64,000 nucleotides of DNA from Leptoclinus maculatus (GCA_032191485.1 JAVDOI010000006.1:15528740-15592739), one strand, 5' to 3'. Shown: positions 1 through 13,835, counted from the stretch's first letter. Numbers and translations are program-made. The notes: a model not told the origin generated them from the letters alone.

Positions 1-1086
1 TCGACTGTTCGTTCTAAAAAGCAATGACAGCTCCTCTGTAAAGAGAGGTGAGTTAGGAGGGTGGCAGGGAAAACACAGAGCAGACAACAGGATGAATAAG
101 AGCTGGTTGGAGTGTCTTGACACATTCAGCTGACCTGCAGTCTACCGGCCACAAGATTTTAACAAATAATTGAAATTAGGTAATTGTCTCTGGAAACTCC
201 AGAAGACTTATTAGGAATGTACAGCCCTGTAAACAAAGCTTTACTTATATAACATTGCGTCTTCAATCTACCTTCTTGATGCTCAAAACATTGAAATAAT
301 GTATTCAAATAATACCACAGCTTCCTGTCAAGGCTGGCAAATTCCCTGTGCAGAAACACACTGCCAGAGTCCTTTAGTAATATGATTTCACGACTTGGAT
401 TTGATCTCACTAGTGCTAATAAGAAGCTTTCCCTTCATTTGAACTGTGGCCAGCCAAACACTCCTTGTTTCTCTGCATCTCCTTCTTTATCTTGTTCCTC
501 TAACAACGAGGAGGGATGTTGAGGCAGAAACGGGGGTTCCAGGGCCTCTGATCTTGATTCTCTAAATGATATTGCCTCGTTGAGATATAGTTTGCTCCAC
601 TGGATGTTTAATATGACTCATTACACAAATAAACAGAATCAGTTTATAGTGCAAGTGATAGCAATCATCGCCACTTATCAGATGAACAAGGGCTTCAGTG
701 ATAGGACTATAAGAAAGAGGCCTTTAAGATTTGTAGTCATTTTACTAGTTCTCTGAAGCTGGTTTCTTAGTATATTGACTCAACAAATATCTCAAATAAA
801 ATATATTTACCCAACAACATGGCCACATTTTAACATTTTCAGTATTCAACACTTGTTAAACACTTTGCTTTATAATGCTTTACAATAAAACAACACCACA
901 GACTACAGCCTCATGCATTACAATACAGTAGTTGAATCAACACCTTTCTGACAAAGTGACAAAAACTGAATAATCTGAACAAATTTAAATCTTATAACCT
1001 ACTTTGATTTACTGCAACATATGTCAACTATTTCATCCACTTTACATTTATTTGTGTATACTCTGTATTTTGTGTAATTAAATGCT
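1..1086. other. Non-coding, nothing recognised
   Basis: AT-rich sequence with only short open frames that show no family resemblance, and no exon-like frame flanked by splice sites that I could find. I see no repeat family here that I can name. It is probably intergenic or deep intronic. Confidence 0.5.
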
Positions 1087-1372
1087 ATGTTTCAGCATTG
1101 AGGTGTTGTACTGGACTGCATTATATTCAGAGATGTTTATTATTCTGCCCCCCTATTGTTCAGGGAGGATAACAAATAGAAACACCTCTGAATATAATGT
1201 AGTCCAGTAGAACGCCACTGTTAACTACACTCACAATACAGTAAAAACCATAGAATTCAATGTACACATTTCCGACAATGTCCCCAATAACTGAACGTAA
1301 AGATAGATGTTCAGGGATGTTGTATTGCATTAGATTGAATAGATGTACCTGATAACACTTGGATGGTTGATT
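1087..1372. repeat. Interspersed palindromic repeat, copy 1
   Basis: Two arms of about 34 bp face each other. The left arm near 1105-1138 (core TACTGGACTGCATTATATTC) matches the reverse complement of the right arm near 1182-1215 with only a few differences, around a C-rich loop. The 3' part (about 1255-1365: ACACATTTCCGACAATGTCC, then TTGTATTGCATTAGATTG) resembles 51760-51875, where a second copy lies. This suggests a MITE-like or other non-autonomous mobile element. I cannot name the family from sequence alone. Confidence 0.65.
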
Positions 1373-1695
1373 TAAATGTTTATGAGTGTGATGCTCAAGT
1401 TGTGACCCCCCCCCCTCTCTCTGTTGCTAATACCCAGACAAGGACGCAAGGACGAGGCGGACACAGACAGACCCTCACACCCTCCCCTTCCTCCTTCCTC
1501 CCTCCTCCCCCTCCCATACTGTAAACGAGCAGCGCTGGTGTAGATCAGCTCCTCCTGGCCAAATGGGTTTTGTCAGCTCACAGAAAGCATCATCATCACG
1601 CTGCTTAGTTTAGACTGGCACTCCGCTGGGAGGAGCAAGCTAATGCATTACAAACCACAGACACACACACATACGTAGATGCACGTACGCACGCA

Positions 1696-1761
<66 letters not shown>

Positions 1762-4700
1762 GTAATGAGATTCAACACATCAGAAAGATGGGTCGCTGCA
1801 GAGAGGTAGACAGAGGTTGGACAGAATTTAGATACATTGAAGAATAAAGTCAAGTGAAGGCTGACCTCACACACAAATGTACTCTCACTGAGGCACACAT
1901 CCAGCACGTTCCTTCCTACGAGCAACACCACCAAAAAAAACACTAATTGGCAGAGATTTACCTTCATCCCCTCAGTCTCTTTCTGGCTGTACAGTTTTGT
2001 GATACGGCACAGGGCCCTGGTGACCGTGGTAGTTTAATGCCACACTGATGAGGTCAAACGCAGAGGGGAGTCAGGTTAATTGGCAGCTGCTCAGCAAATC
2101 TCAGGTTGAACAATGATAACAAATCCTCCAAATGTTAATGGGGGTAAAAAAAAGAATTGATAATAAATATAGCTTCCAGTTCAGCTGAATGGGAATGTTA
2201 AGTAGTGTGACGACAGGAAGAATCTTCACAGGAGATGTTGTCTCTCAGAATTAGGTTATGATACCACACACTAGACTTGAGGAAGGGACAATTATTGCAT
2301 CTCCTCCCATCCAAACACACTGAGTGATTGATAAGGCGCCCTGTGGGCTCCGACGGTTGTCGCCACGATCAGACAAAGTCAATAGTGAGAGTAGCATTCA
2401 TTCACTGATACCGATTAGTAGTCAATACATTTGGTTATTAAAGAATTGTGACTAAAATATGTACTGAGCAAGACTTTTCAGCGCTCTCGGGTGAATAAAA
2501 TATGTAATGGTTGCAACATTTTTAAACAACCTCAAACATATACTGCATCTTTGGCATACTGCAATTTCTTGTTACTAATTAGCTGACATGCTGCGTGTGT
2601 TGAGCGAAGATTTTGTGTGTGGGCGGGTGTTTTAAAGGTGCAAGACAAAACATGAAGCTAGACTAAAGCAACATACTAAACCAAACCAATGGTAGCAGCA
2701 GCAGCAGCACAGAAGACCAACAGAAGACCAACCTGATCTGTAGTGACATAACTACAAAAGAACTCAACACACTGGGACACGGACATCAGTCTAGAACACC
2801 GGTCTCCTGGTTGAAGGTCTTGTTTGTTCCATCCACGTCCCATTCAACTCCACCTGCTATAAGTAGTCTCTCTCCCTTTTTATACTACGTCACTTGCTCT
2901 GAGAGTAGCAAAGGCTACTGACAATCCCATCCCTCCAGGTATACTGGAAATCATGGCAACAACAGCTAACATGGAACGCGTCACACCTTAATATCAACCA
3001 GCAGATTTCTCGGTCAGGCTTGAATAAGTGAGAGAGTTTATAAATGAGACCAAATAAATGCATTTAGGTTGAGTTAACAGGCTCTCATTATTTTCCTCTC
3101 ATCAGTTACACAAACAGCAATTCTTTCAATTTCCATGACATAAGTAGGCCACAATTTTCATAACAATGCAAACATTCAGGCTCCCTCATGTGGCTCAAGA
3201 TACAAATGTTAAGTAAAAGACTATGAAGAAGTTAGCAAATGTAATGAAGTAATTAGACCTACAGCTATTCCGTCCCATCTGAAAAAATAAATATACTGCT
3301 TACATATTAAACACTCTCAAAGGGACCAGTCTTCACTGCCATTTTATCTTGTAATGGAGTATGTTTTAAGTGGTAGTATTATTATTATAGTGGCTGAATA
3401 TCCTGAGATCGCCACAAAAGCACCCTGCTTCCATTTCCAACATCCTATCTTTGTGAAGCGGGATTTTTTCACGTCTGTTTCACAGAATCATCCATAGGAA
3501 TTTCTGGACCTCTGTTCTTCTCCCCAGAAGCTCCCTCGTCTGAGAAACATCAGGAAACACAGTCTGCACCATTTCCCAGTGGAGACCTTATCTGTGAGAG
3601 GTGTTTGTGTAATAGTGTTTTCCAGGCTGGTCCTGCAGGTCACACTGTCTGGAGCAAACAGAGAAAAAAACGAACTGAGAAAGAGACAGATAGAGAGGAC
3701 AGGGGGACAAAGGAAACAAAGGAATTATGAATAGTAGGTTATTGGCCTTATCATGTTTACATGCGGGGTCTTCTGTAAAATGCCTTTCAGCAGGGTTGTG
3801 TTACTGAAGTGAGGACTTAACTGAAGGCAGGAATACACAAATATATCTTTTCTTTTTTCTTTTTACAAATGGAACCACATCACTCCATTGTTTGATTTTT
3901 TCTTGTCTTGGTAGAAACTGTGCAATTCAGATCTCAACAGCTTCAATCCCCCCCCCCCACACACACAAAATGTATAATTTTTCAGAATACTTCCCACATC
4001 TCTCCATCCACATTTCCTTACACACAGAGATAGCAGCACATGTATAATTGCAGTGTGCAACAGTGCGCACCTTAGAGGAAATAATTACCACCATAAAAAG
4101 AGCAATTACTAACCTGGCAGAGTAGCAGTGGATTTTAATGCTTCTGCCAGTAACGTCTGCTCACATCCCGCTCTTTGTTTGTTTGACTAATGGTTTCTTT
4201 TGAAGGCTAAACAAGCCACATTTACCAATACCAAAATGCTGTCTGTTTTGCACAAACATTTAGATGTAAAAACACGGCTTGCAGGTTCTGTGACAATCAG
4301 AGTGAGCGCTGAATGCTGGGAAGAGAAACATGGCTGAGGGTTAATGTGAGTCTGATTCATGTAACCAAATATTAAAGAGCTTTATATGAATTGACTGTTG
4401 AGAGAGAGACCTGCTTCAAATCAATGCTTAATATCCAGTTTTGATTAGCTCATGTGTCATTTCGATCCCTTTAATGTGTTATGAATAAATGCTTGGCAAA
4501 CCGGCTCTCAGTGTTGGACACTTATTCGTTTTCTTCTTAAACGTCATTGTGGGAGGATCACTAGAATGATAGGAAGACCAGAGTGAGTGAGTGGTTTTGC
4601 ATTACAACCTCTCAGCTCTGCGTGCAGAAAATGAAAAGATGCACATACTGTTGTCACGTACACCATTAACAGGAAAAAAGGGGAAATAACTGCAGCAATT

Positions 4701-5790
4701 TCTTTTTATTACTTCCGGAAAAAATCACTTTGTTTGAGATTTAATCACAATCTGTTCCTCTGCCTTCTTCAGAGAATACGACCATCTATCAAAGCCGTCC
4801 TGACTTCACCAGCATTCACTAGTCAGGTCCCAACTATTGTCTCTGGGCTTCAATGGTCCGATTGATTTTACGAGACAGCTGCTGGGGATTATCACTTGGC
4901 ATCATATCCTGCGTGTAATTGTACAGTATTGACTAATGCTAACCCGTAGTCAAAGTGAGTATTGATGAATGAGAAACCATTGCTCAGTCGTCACTGGTCA
5001 TTTGGTAAAAGTCAAGAGAAGAAGATAAATGTATCTCACCTGAGGCTCGAACTAAGCTAAAGATTGTTGGACATTTTGAAACAGGGTTTCTTTTTGTAGT
5101 TAGTCATCCTTAATAGTGAGCTTTTAAGTTGTAAATAATGTCTTTATTAATGGTTTATAAATCCAATGATGAACTTAAAGGGTGAAAAGTTATGCAAAAG
5201 AAATGGTTGGTTTATTAGAGATAGAATGTTGCGGTTGTGAACATTTGTCAGGTATCAGATCTACAATATGAAACTACATTAACTAAACGTATTAAAGCCA
5301 CAAGCTGCTTCAACAAATCAAAAGACGTCTGAAATAATGACCACGTCAATAACTGATAAAAACACAATTAAAACAAGATAACCATATATGTCAAAGTAAA
5401 TAGAATACAAAGTAAAGTAGAAAAAAGAAATAGGAAAATGAGTTACAAAAGACTATGGCCTTTGCAAAATAAGTCTTTTTCTTCCACAATAAGATCAGAT
5501 CAGAACAATACCGACATAATGAGTACTGATACTGTATACAAAGACACTTTAAGAGTATTGAGAAGGATCAATAATACACAGATGTAAATGTCACAACTAT
5601 ACATACATATTCTAATAGTAGCATTAGAGTCAGGATATAAGAAAAATAATGTATATAAAGGGACACAAACAGATAAATATAGAAACTTAAATAGAGAGAA
5701 AATATTACAACAGAAAAGAGAACAAGTTAAAAGATGACAGAGAAGTTATAATCTGATGCATTACGACAGATTATTCAAGATAATATTTAG
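1373..5790. other. Non-coding stretch with one large (CA)n array
   Basis: No supported exon. It contains a C/T-rich tract around 1405-1515 and a long CA microsatellite at 1696-1760 that creates a spurious valine/cysteine open frame on the minus strand. The rest is AT-rich sequence with scattered short homopolymers. Confidence 0.45.
1696..1760. repeat. (CA)n microsatellite
   Basis: About 31 uninterrupted CA units preceded by an imperfect ACGCACGC-type lead-in. It is a typical teleost dinucleotide array and likely length-polymorphic. Confidence 0.95.
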
Positions 5791-6192
5791 CACCACCATA
5801 AGATTCAAGTTTGTGGTTTTAAGTGAAATATCTCAACAACTATTGGATGGATTATCATGACATTTGGTTCAGCTCACACATGTTGCACTCAGCATGAATT
5901 GTAACACATCTGCGCCATCATCAGGTCAAACATGTATGACTAAACACCTGTAAAACTAATGACGTACCCATTATCCTCTGTTGCACTTTGTGTATACTGC
6001 TAATTATTAAATAACATCATGATAGCACACTAAATGAAGATGGTTTACGCGGTGAGCATTACACCTGTTGCACGTCAGCGTGTTAGCATTGTCATTGTGA
6101 GCATGTTAGCATGCTGATGTGAGTTTTTAGCTCTAAGCACCGCTGTGCCCAAGTGTCGCCTCACGGAGCCAAATCTTGCTCATTAATGGACA
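5791..6192 (+). repeat. Percomorph-type interspersed repeat, copy A
   Basis: Includes AATATCTCAACAACTATTGG, GCGCCATCATCAGGTCAAA, TTGTCATTGTGAGCATG, GTTAGCATGCTGATG and AAGCACCGCTGTGCC. I recognise this string of motifs as a high-copy repeat of spiny-rayed fish genomes (from memory, not a database search). A second, internally deleted copy is at about 19650-19790. The class is unknown to me; there is no coding capacity. Confidence 0.6.
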
Positions 6193-7059
6193 GAAGAAAC
6201 AACAGTTTGTAATTCAGTAGCATCACTGTAGGCCTATATTTTCAAGGGAGTTTGGGAGGGAGGCCAGGCTTTAAATACTACAAGAACACACTCATGATCA
6301 CATTCCCATGATTCAGCCCGCTAACAGATTGCTTGCTGGGTTAGGGAGCGATCAGCAATCGCTCCTGCTAGCGGTTTAAGTAACACAATCTGGTGTCTAA
6401 TTTCAAACAGCTGTCTGCTCTGCCACAGGACAGGAGCGGGGGCGGAGGGCCAGAAACACCTTGATGATTCACGGCCTGCGAAATGAAGATGAATATTTTA
6501 TATGAACTGGCATTAAGAGGTTTCAACACAGTCATCCAGATCAAACACAACAGGCTGGCAAAACAGTCCTCCACTGTCTGTCTGCGAGGCTGCCGGCTGT
6601 AACGAGGTCAATTATATAGTGGGCCGGCGTAGAGTTGAGGTGTAATATGCATGAGTAGTAGGAGTTAATGACACAAACTAACTGATATGTATTTTAATCA
6701 GTAACGGCTGGATGCATTTGAAGATGCTCTTTTCTATGTGACATTTGATTTTTGAACACATTTATGTGGTGAAATATTTCATGTCATACTCATGAAATAC
6801 TGTATAATTTCAATTTATTGCACAAATGAGAAATTGGATTTAATTTTTGTCTTGATTTAATGTTCTTAATCCGGTTAGCTAATGTGGAGTGCATGTTTTA
6901 ACGGATGCATGCGTGTCAGCGTACATAAGCGCCGTCCCACAGCATGTGTACGCCTCCCTGTCTGTTCCCTCCCTAACTAGGTTTGCAGGGGTAAATTGAG
7001 TGTGTGACTGCTTATAATTCACTCTCAGAACAGCCCCATTTCCCTCTGCCTGCCTGCTT

Positions 7060-7330
7060 GGTCACACTGATTCAATGCACCAGTAGCAGCACAAAATCCA
7101 TATCAATAAATTTTCCCTCCGAGGGGTTGCATGTCCCATCAGCCGGGGATGCCCCTGCAAGAAACCAAACCATAGCTGGTTAGCCACAAAGCAGGCTGCA
7201 ATTGCCCCTCGGTCCTGATCTCAGGGTGCTTTTACCTTTTTTCCCCATCATGGTTTATTGTTATGATACTTAAACTGGTCCTGTGCTTTCAGAACACATC
7301 CACACTCATCTGCCAGTGTTTTTAATATGT
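7060..7330. promoter_or_regulatory. Candidate conserved non-coding element
   Basis: A unique-looking block without simple repeats, tandem structure or coding frame. It contains ATCAATAAATTTTCC, AACCATAGCTGG and ATGGTTTATTG. The call rests only on its look (complex composition inside a gene-poor stretch). Conservation is inferred, not seen, because a cross-species alignment could not be made here. Confidence 0.15.
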
Positions 7331-7974
7331 TGTTAAATCAAGGCAAACCCACAGGGCTGACTGCGTCGGTCATCTCATTTGGTCCGTAATGGCCGAACGC
7401 TGTCTCCATGATTGATTCTGCTTATTTGACGTGCATCTCGACGAGGGTCACAGGCCAGACTTAGATCAGCCGCAGCAGTCAGACTCAGATGTGATGCAGG
7501 CACCATTTCTACAAGAAGCAATCTGGATTTCCTACATAACAGTCCCTTCACACACCATTAACCTGCCCAGGGTCTTCATGTCATTATCGATTCTCGAAGA
7601 CTACATGGGCTGTAAACATTTCTGATGCCCTTCAGAGATATCGCTCCACATCATCCTGGGACGCCCAAACGTGCAAGAAGAAATGGTTGAGAGGTCCACT
7701 CTAATCTCCTGCATGCCATTTTACTGTGTTCCTTCATGTGTGTGTGTATGTGTGTTTGTGGGCCGCGTGGGTGTGATGCATGCAAAATGGCAGTTTGTTG
7801 ATAAAAAAAAACTCTATGCTGTTACTGAAACACAGCCATGTACCGCTTTCACACTGGAGAGCCACCGAGGACGACAAAGGCAGCCAAAGTGAGAGCCGAG
7901 TGATTCAACAGTCTGTCGACAGTTTGGCCGTTTTTCAGATTGGACCCACGAGCGCTCCCTCATCACTCAGCTGA

Positions 7975-8240
7975 GATCCCTTAGAGTCTTTATTAATATT
8001 AATATTCACATGAGATTATAGTTTAGCAAAACATTATCACTGCTGATTAACTGGGGATTGCAGCGAGGAACAGATTTTCCCTGGCATTTCGATTCATGTT
8101 TTGATTTTGCAAGCATGTTCGAACTCTCGATACGGTGCCTCACCAAAGCACTAATTAATGGTAATGGGTCTAACGACACAGATAACAGCAGTGTCCCTTT
8201 CTCTGTATCCCCCTCTAAGGGGAATAGGCCATGCTAAAGG
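7975..8240. promoter_or_regulatory. Candidate conserved non-coding element
   Basis: Contains clustered TAAT/ATTA cores (TATTAATATTAATATTC, GATTAACTGG, CTAATTAATGG) in an otherwise complex-sequence block without an open frame. This is compatible with a homeodomain-bound enhancer, but it is a visual impression only. Confidence 0.15.
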
Positions 8241-9689
8241 ATCAGGCTATATGGTGCTGCAACCAAGGGATTAACAGACGTTTGACAACCAACATTCTGT
8301 CTAGTTTCTTTTATTTGGCTCCCATTTTCCGACTCCTATCACCGAGCATTGTTCATGCTGCTCACATCACGCAGATGTGATTACTTAAACCTGGTAGCGT
8401 AGTTGGTTTTTAGAGCTGTGAGAGTGAACCAAAACAGTAAAGTTGTGGCCCAGAAAAAACAAATCAATGAGCTGAAAGGCATAAAGCACTGTAGAGCATA
8501 ATGTGATCCATTTCATTGGTTTTACTAACTTCACTGGTTACCTTTTCCTTCAGTATAAGTCGATAGTAGATGAGCCAATAAGGTGACTACAAAAGCCTTT
8601 GGGTGTCTCCATCGCTCACGTGACCCAGATGTTCGGCCTTAAAAAGGAGCTTAATTCAGAGCCAATGTGAGCACGACTCCTACCTGGAATGTTCCTGGAA
8701 GTTTTTTGTGTTGCAGGTTTGTTGACATGTGAGCTGTGTTGTTTGTTATTTGATCTGCTATTCTGTCTATAATTTTGCAGTTTTCCTGTATGTTTTTTTT
8801 AACTGTATACTTCTGCATCTGCCTGCCTTCTCTCTGCACTTGGGTCCTATTTACTGATCAAATATTATCAATATTTTTAACTTATGTAGTACTTCAGTAT
8901 CAGAATCAAAGTGTTCGTAGTAGACACACTACATACATACATATATTAAAATTGATTTATAAATGTCTCACGTCAATGTCTAGCATTGTTAAATAAGTGT
9001 ATTTACTAAAAAGTTCCATTGTCTAATCAAAAAATTAAATCCAATCTAATACAGGAGGCTGCATGCTCCCTGAATTGTGCTATCCTTGTAAACTTGACCT
9101 TAAACATCATGAATGACTGTTGTTTTAGGTACATCGTTACCTTCTGGGTAATCAAAAAATATGGCAAGTTGCTGTCCAGCTCAGGAAGCGATATACTTGA
9201 TAGATATCCACGCGTTTCATGGTGTCACTTGGTCACTAACGGACCAATAAACAGGATGATGGGAAGAGACGGAAGATGATCGAGTAAATGTCTCTTTCTC
9301 TCTCTCTCCTGCGAACATGGTCGACTGTTATCACGCCTCACTTCAAATCCATACTCCAGTTATGGATGATATGCCTCACGCCTCCCATTAAAGTATCCCG
9401 AGCAATGGCCCACCTAATAGTTAACGTGTATCTTAAGCTGCAGTTAATATCTCCATAAAACATTAGCAGTAGCCTTATTAGATACAACTATTAATGCTCA
9501 AGAGTGTGTGAGAATAGATGATAGCCTTAGCACTAATACTGAAGTCCACTTGTCATGCTTTGATTCATGGTGAAGACCGTCTTCTATTCAATGAGGTTTG
9601 ACCACGCTGAGGTGTGTGCCTTTATGTTTGTGTATTGTGTGTGAGTGATGCAGCAAATTGTCCATTTGCAGTATATCCGATGGGCTCAG

Positions 9690-9990
9690 GGATGTCATTA
9701 GTCACAGCGTGCTCGTTCTCATTAAATGGCCCAGTCGCCATGGCAGCCCCACAAAGGCCAACCCCTCCCCCTCCTAAAGCGCACGGAGAGTGACAGGCCA
9801 ATTAGAGCAGGGCGCTGTGACACGCAGTCTGCTGTGATTATGGCTCGGAGGAGAGAGGAGCCAGGCAGAGGACACCATACACCGGCAAGGTCCCAACAAG
9901 ATCCGTCTCCGACGAAACGCGATGAGCCGGGGTCCTGGAGGTCATGTCTGCCGCAGCCTCATCCCTCCATTACATGTGGCACCTGCCATC
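9690..9990. promoter_or_regulatory. Candidate conserved non-coding element or chance ORF
   Basis: A GC-richer island in AT-rich surroundings holding CATTAAATGGCCC, GCCATGGCAGCC and GGCCAATTAGAGC. It overlaps the 5' half of the longest unexplained plus-strand open frame (9726-10286). No known domain is visible, so either an enhancer-like block or a coincidental open frame is possible. Confidence 0.15.
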
Positions 9991-12264
9991 AAGAGCAGTT
10001 AGTTGCGATACCAATGGAGAGCGAGCAGTATAAACTACACCACCCAGAGGGCTTTGGGCACACGTCGGACGCCAACAGGTTGTTTATCCTGCGTTATTCT
10101 GTGTTGGAGATCTTCATCACCTGTCACACACTGCTTTGCTCCAATCCTCTCAAGTCTCCATCTTCTGGGGAGTCAGTCGTGGAGACGCAGCAGGAGAGTG
10201 AAGGAGATATTTTAATCTGGGCAATGATGACATCGAGTGTGGCATTGAACCTGTCAGCTTTTCTCTCTGATGCATTCAAGCTATAACAAACACAATGCGG
10301 CACACAAGACAACATATAGACACACAACTGATATGAAAACTGTTACTGAGGAGAAAATAAGAGATAGAATAGAATAATCTCAGTTCCATTTAGGAGCTGT
10401 TCTGGAGCTTTCGGTCGTATCACAGGAGCTTCTTCAGCAGCGTTCGAATTGTCGATGTTCACGTTTTTATTTTCTGAACGCTTTAATAATTTCTTAATCC
10501 TTAAAGCGTAACTGCTCTAAAGTGAGATTGAAAGTTCATCCACAAACAATCTCAATATAGGGTCCATTCAGTAGCTGTTTTACATCTTTCATTAATCACA
10601 CATCAAGCAGAACGAGCAATCTCATTTTAACCTACATTTTTAAGCCAATATGGATCCTCAATGTTCTCAAAAAAATGGGTATTTGAGCATCTACATTTCC
10701 ATGGCAACTGGGCAAAATCTGCTGAGGAAGATGGTGTCATGATTGAAATCCCCAGAACAGCTACATGGCCCTCGTGGTGCAACCATGTGTCCTACAAATA
10801 TATGATCCTCTACAACTAAACTGCACTCTCAATTACGCTTTGAGAGAAACACATTTTTAAATTGAAGCAAAACAAAAAACACAATACCATTACTTTGTTA
10901 GGTTTAGGCAACACAACTACTTGGTTCACACAGGACATGAAAAGCAGTCTCCTGGGTGACAGCCCTGTGTCTTTTAACCTATCGACCACCGCAATATCCT
11001 CCCTATGCAGTCTTCTGCAGACTCATTTGAAGCTTATTTCTTAAATTTTAAAGCAAATGTAACCCACATCAAAATACTTTTCCCTTGAAACGTAATTCAG
11101 AATGCAGTTTCGTTGTATGGGAACGTCATTTTTAAGAGACAGGGCTGCTGTTTCTAACGCCAAGAATGAAGTTTCACTCTCCGTAAAATAGAATATTTTT
11201 CTCATCGTGGTTCGTCTACAGCTATTCACCGGACCTTTTGAGCGTATCCCACCACCTTCTTCAGCGAAAGGGACTTGCTCAGGTGTCGGCATGTGACCCG
11301 AATGCAGAACTTCCGTCGCATGATTTGTTTAAGGCCTTAGCTTAATTTATGAGTTTATTAAACTAAGGTTAACACAAAACAAACAATGGAGGGTGCAGAT
11401 CAGCAAAGTCAGTGATGAAAGCAGAGCATGTATGTGGGCCATGTGTGCAGAGGAGGTGTTGAAGGTAATGCAGGGTGGATGTCAGCTGTAGGAAGAGTGA
11501 GAAACAACGAGCATGTGGACCAGCTTTCATAGCCTGGAGCCTAATCAAGCTGACGACCGTCTCTAACAAGTGTCACTATTTGAATCAGCAGTGTTTTGAA
11601 TTAGAGCTCACCTCACGTCTGTTGCAAATAGATGCTGGTGCTTGTGCTTGTGCTTGTATGTGTCTACGTTTGTACTTACCGACTACGACTCAGTAGTCCT
11701 GTATGTCATCTCAGCGCTGTAACATCAAGGCTTTATGAACTGGAAGCCTATTGATGTACTGAAGAGCACTCTAACGTGATGGCACAGCTTAGCTTGGAAG
11801 AAAAAAAAAAACTGAACTGGCTCGGAATCAGAATCTTTAAACTGAACTGAAGGAAACATTTCAAATCAGCAAAGTGATTGATCATTTTCAACTTTAGAAA
11901 CATCAAGGAGGCCGTTCACGTCCAACCCTGAAGCCCATCTTTGAACAGGAACAAGAAAAATGTCAGCGTCAGTCGTTCAGCAGATAGTCAACGGCAACAT
12001 GTGTTTACATTCAAATGAATGAGCAACGTTGTAATAGAGCCACACTGTGCGCAGAGTTTGTGTTTCCTGTTTCCCACCGACAATCAACGTTGGTTTCTTT
12101 TAACAAAGACCAACAGCTTTCCCCCAACCCTAATCAAGCCATGCAAAGGCCTGAAGCTAACCAAACGTAAACCCTAACAGGTATGTGGGGAGTGTTGGAC
12201 AAACCGCTACTATCCTCTCCGGTATACGACCGCTTGTTATCACATGACTAGAGTTTGGTGCTTA

Positions 12265-12298
12265 GGTCACATGATGATGTCAGCATCGTCATGTGACC
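12265..12298. repeat. 34-bp palindrome with paired M-box-like E-boxes
   Basis: The sequence begins GGTCACATGATGATG and ends CATCGTCATGTGACC. These arms are reverse complements with one mismatch around a 4-bp centre. Each arm carries the octamer TCACATGA or TCATGTGA, and a third CACATG core lies at about 12241-12246. Octamers of this type are known binding sites for MITF/TFE-class bHLH-ZIP factors; binding here is inference. Confidence 0.7.
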
Positions 12299-13835
12299 AA
12301 GAAGGCCAAAGGATTTGATCAAAATCTCCAGAAAAAAGCGAGTGAACTTTGCGTTTCGAATACAAACAATAACAGAATCGCACTAGAACAGAAAAGAACA
12401 GAGATATATCTGGGATGCAGGTATATGTTCTTTTATACATGAAGAGAAAAAAGAGCAGAGTTTAGCTGCTGTAGGCCATGTCTGCAGCAAGTAGAAGAGT
12501 TAAATGCCACTTAAAGCTTTTTCTGTGAGCCACAATAGAGAAGATAGAAAAAGGGGAGAAGAAAAGAACACTGTGGGCAGAGCGAGCCAATGGCTTCTCT
12601 CACTGCACATCTTTTGTGTTTCTGAGAGAATGGTTCACTGCCTTTTGACAATAAAAACCATGGGGGGAAAAAAAAACATCATTTTCTTCAGGCAATGCTT
12701 CTTTCCAGTGCTAGCTGCTACATGAACACCTTCACAAAAAGCTGGAAATGCGCATTTTAGTCGCAGTTTTGTGTGAATTGCATTTCTACTCGAACATAAA
12801 CATTTTTTTTCCTTTTACTTTCATCCCAAGGAGGCGGATACGACATGGTGCAACAGAAAGGCTGCGACAGAGTAATGATTTAATTGCTGGCAAGAAGTAA
12901 ATAGAAGCAAAGGCTGTGATTTTGCTATACAACATTTATCTTGTTTTCAATTACAAATTACATCCAAACACAAGGTTATAACTGCCACTGAAGACACAAA
13001 GACTTTTTAAATGTTCACTTCTGTTTTTTACATAAATTAATTCATATTTTCTCTAGCTTGTTTCCACATTGAAACAAACATTTGGGGGCTGCACTAATTT
13101 GCCTTGTGACACACACACCCTTATATGCAGTAAATGAAGTAAATTACCTTATTAATACATCGATTCTCATGCATGTTTAAACAACTGAATCAACAACTAA
13201 ACACAATAAACCAAAATAACTGAAGACATGCATCTGTTGTGGTTATAGAGTAATTGGTTAAGGACTGTTTAGACCACGTATGGGTAAGTAAATATTACTA
13301 AAAAAGTGTGAGGCTGTATGATCAATCTGAAATCTCAGCATACCAATAAACATGCAGACGCCTGAATATGACGCCTTATGTGATTGTTGAACATCTGATT
13401 CCAAACATGCTATGATTTCAGCCTCCCCTCTGCTGGGAAGACTTTCTGCATGATTTTGAAACCTGGCTGCAGCGTTTTGCACCCATTCAGTCACAGGAGT
13501 GTTGGTGGTGTTGGGTGATAAGGCCTGGCTCAGAGCCTGCCCCAACTGACATCAAAGGCGTTCGACGGGGTCAGGGCTCTGTGGGCCAGATCACGTTATT
13601 CAACACCTAACTCGCTTTGGGCTTTCCACAGACTATTGCCACAAATGAACACAATTGTCTACAATAGTATGTGGACAGGTGTGTCCACATACTATTTGCC
13701 ATAGATTGTGTTTCTACATACTGTACAGAGAGCATTATAAACATTATTTCCTTCATGTGCGTTCACATCTTAATTTTTTCTGAAAAAAGTCAAAATTTGT
13801 TTGCTTCGTGTATGCATCTGAGCAACTTTCATAGG

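Larger units (their letters stand above)
6193..13835. other. Non-coding stretch with regulatory-looking blocks
   Basis: No supported gene. Some blocks have balanced composition and low simple-repeat content, with homeodomain-type TAAT/ATTA cores, as often seen in conserved non-coding elements: about 7060-7330, 7975-8240, 9340-9500 and 9690-9990. The longest open frame is 9726-10286 (186 codons, plus strand). It has no recognisable domain. A 34-bp palindrome lies at 12265-12298. Confidence 0.35.

Noticed and set aside
1605..1967. 120-codon minus-strand open frame rich in Val/Cys
   Set aside because: It is mainly the translation of the (CA)n microsatellite, with no domain or splice context.
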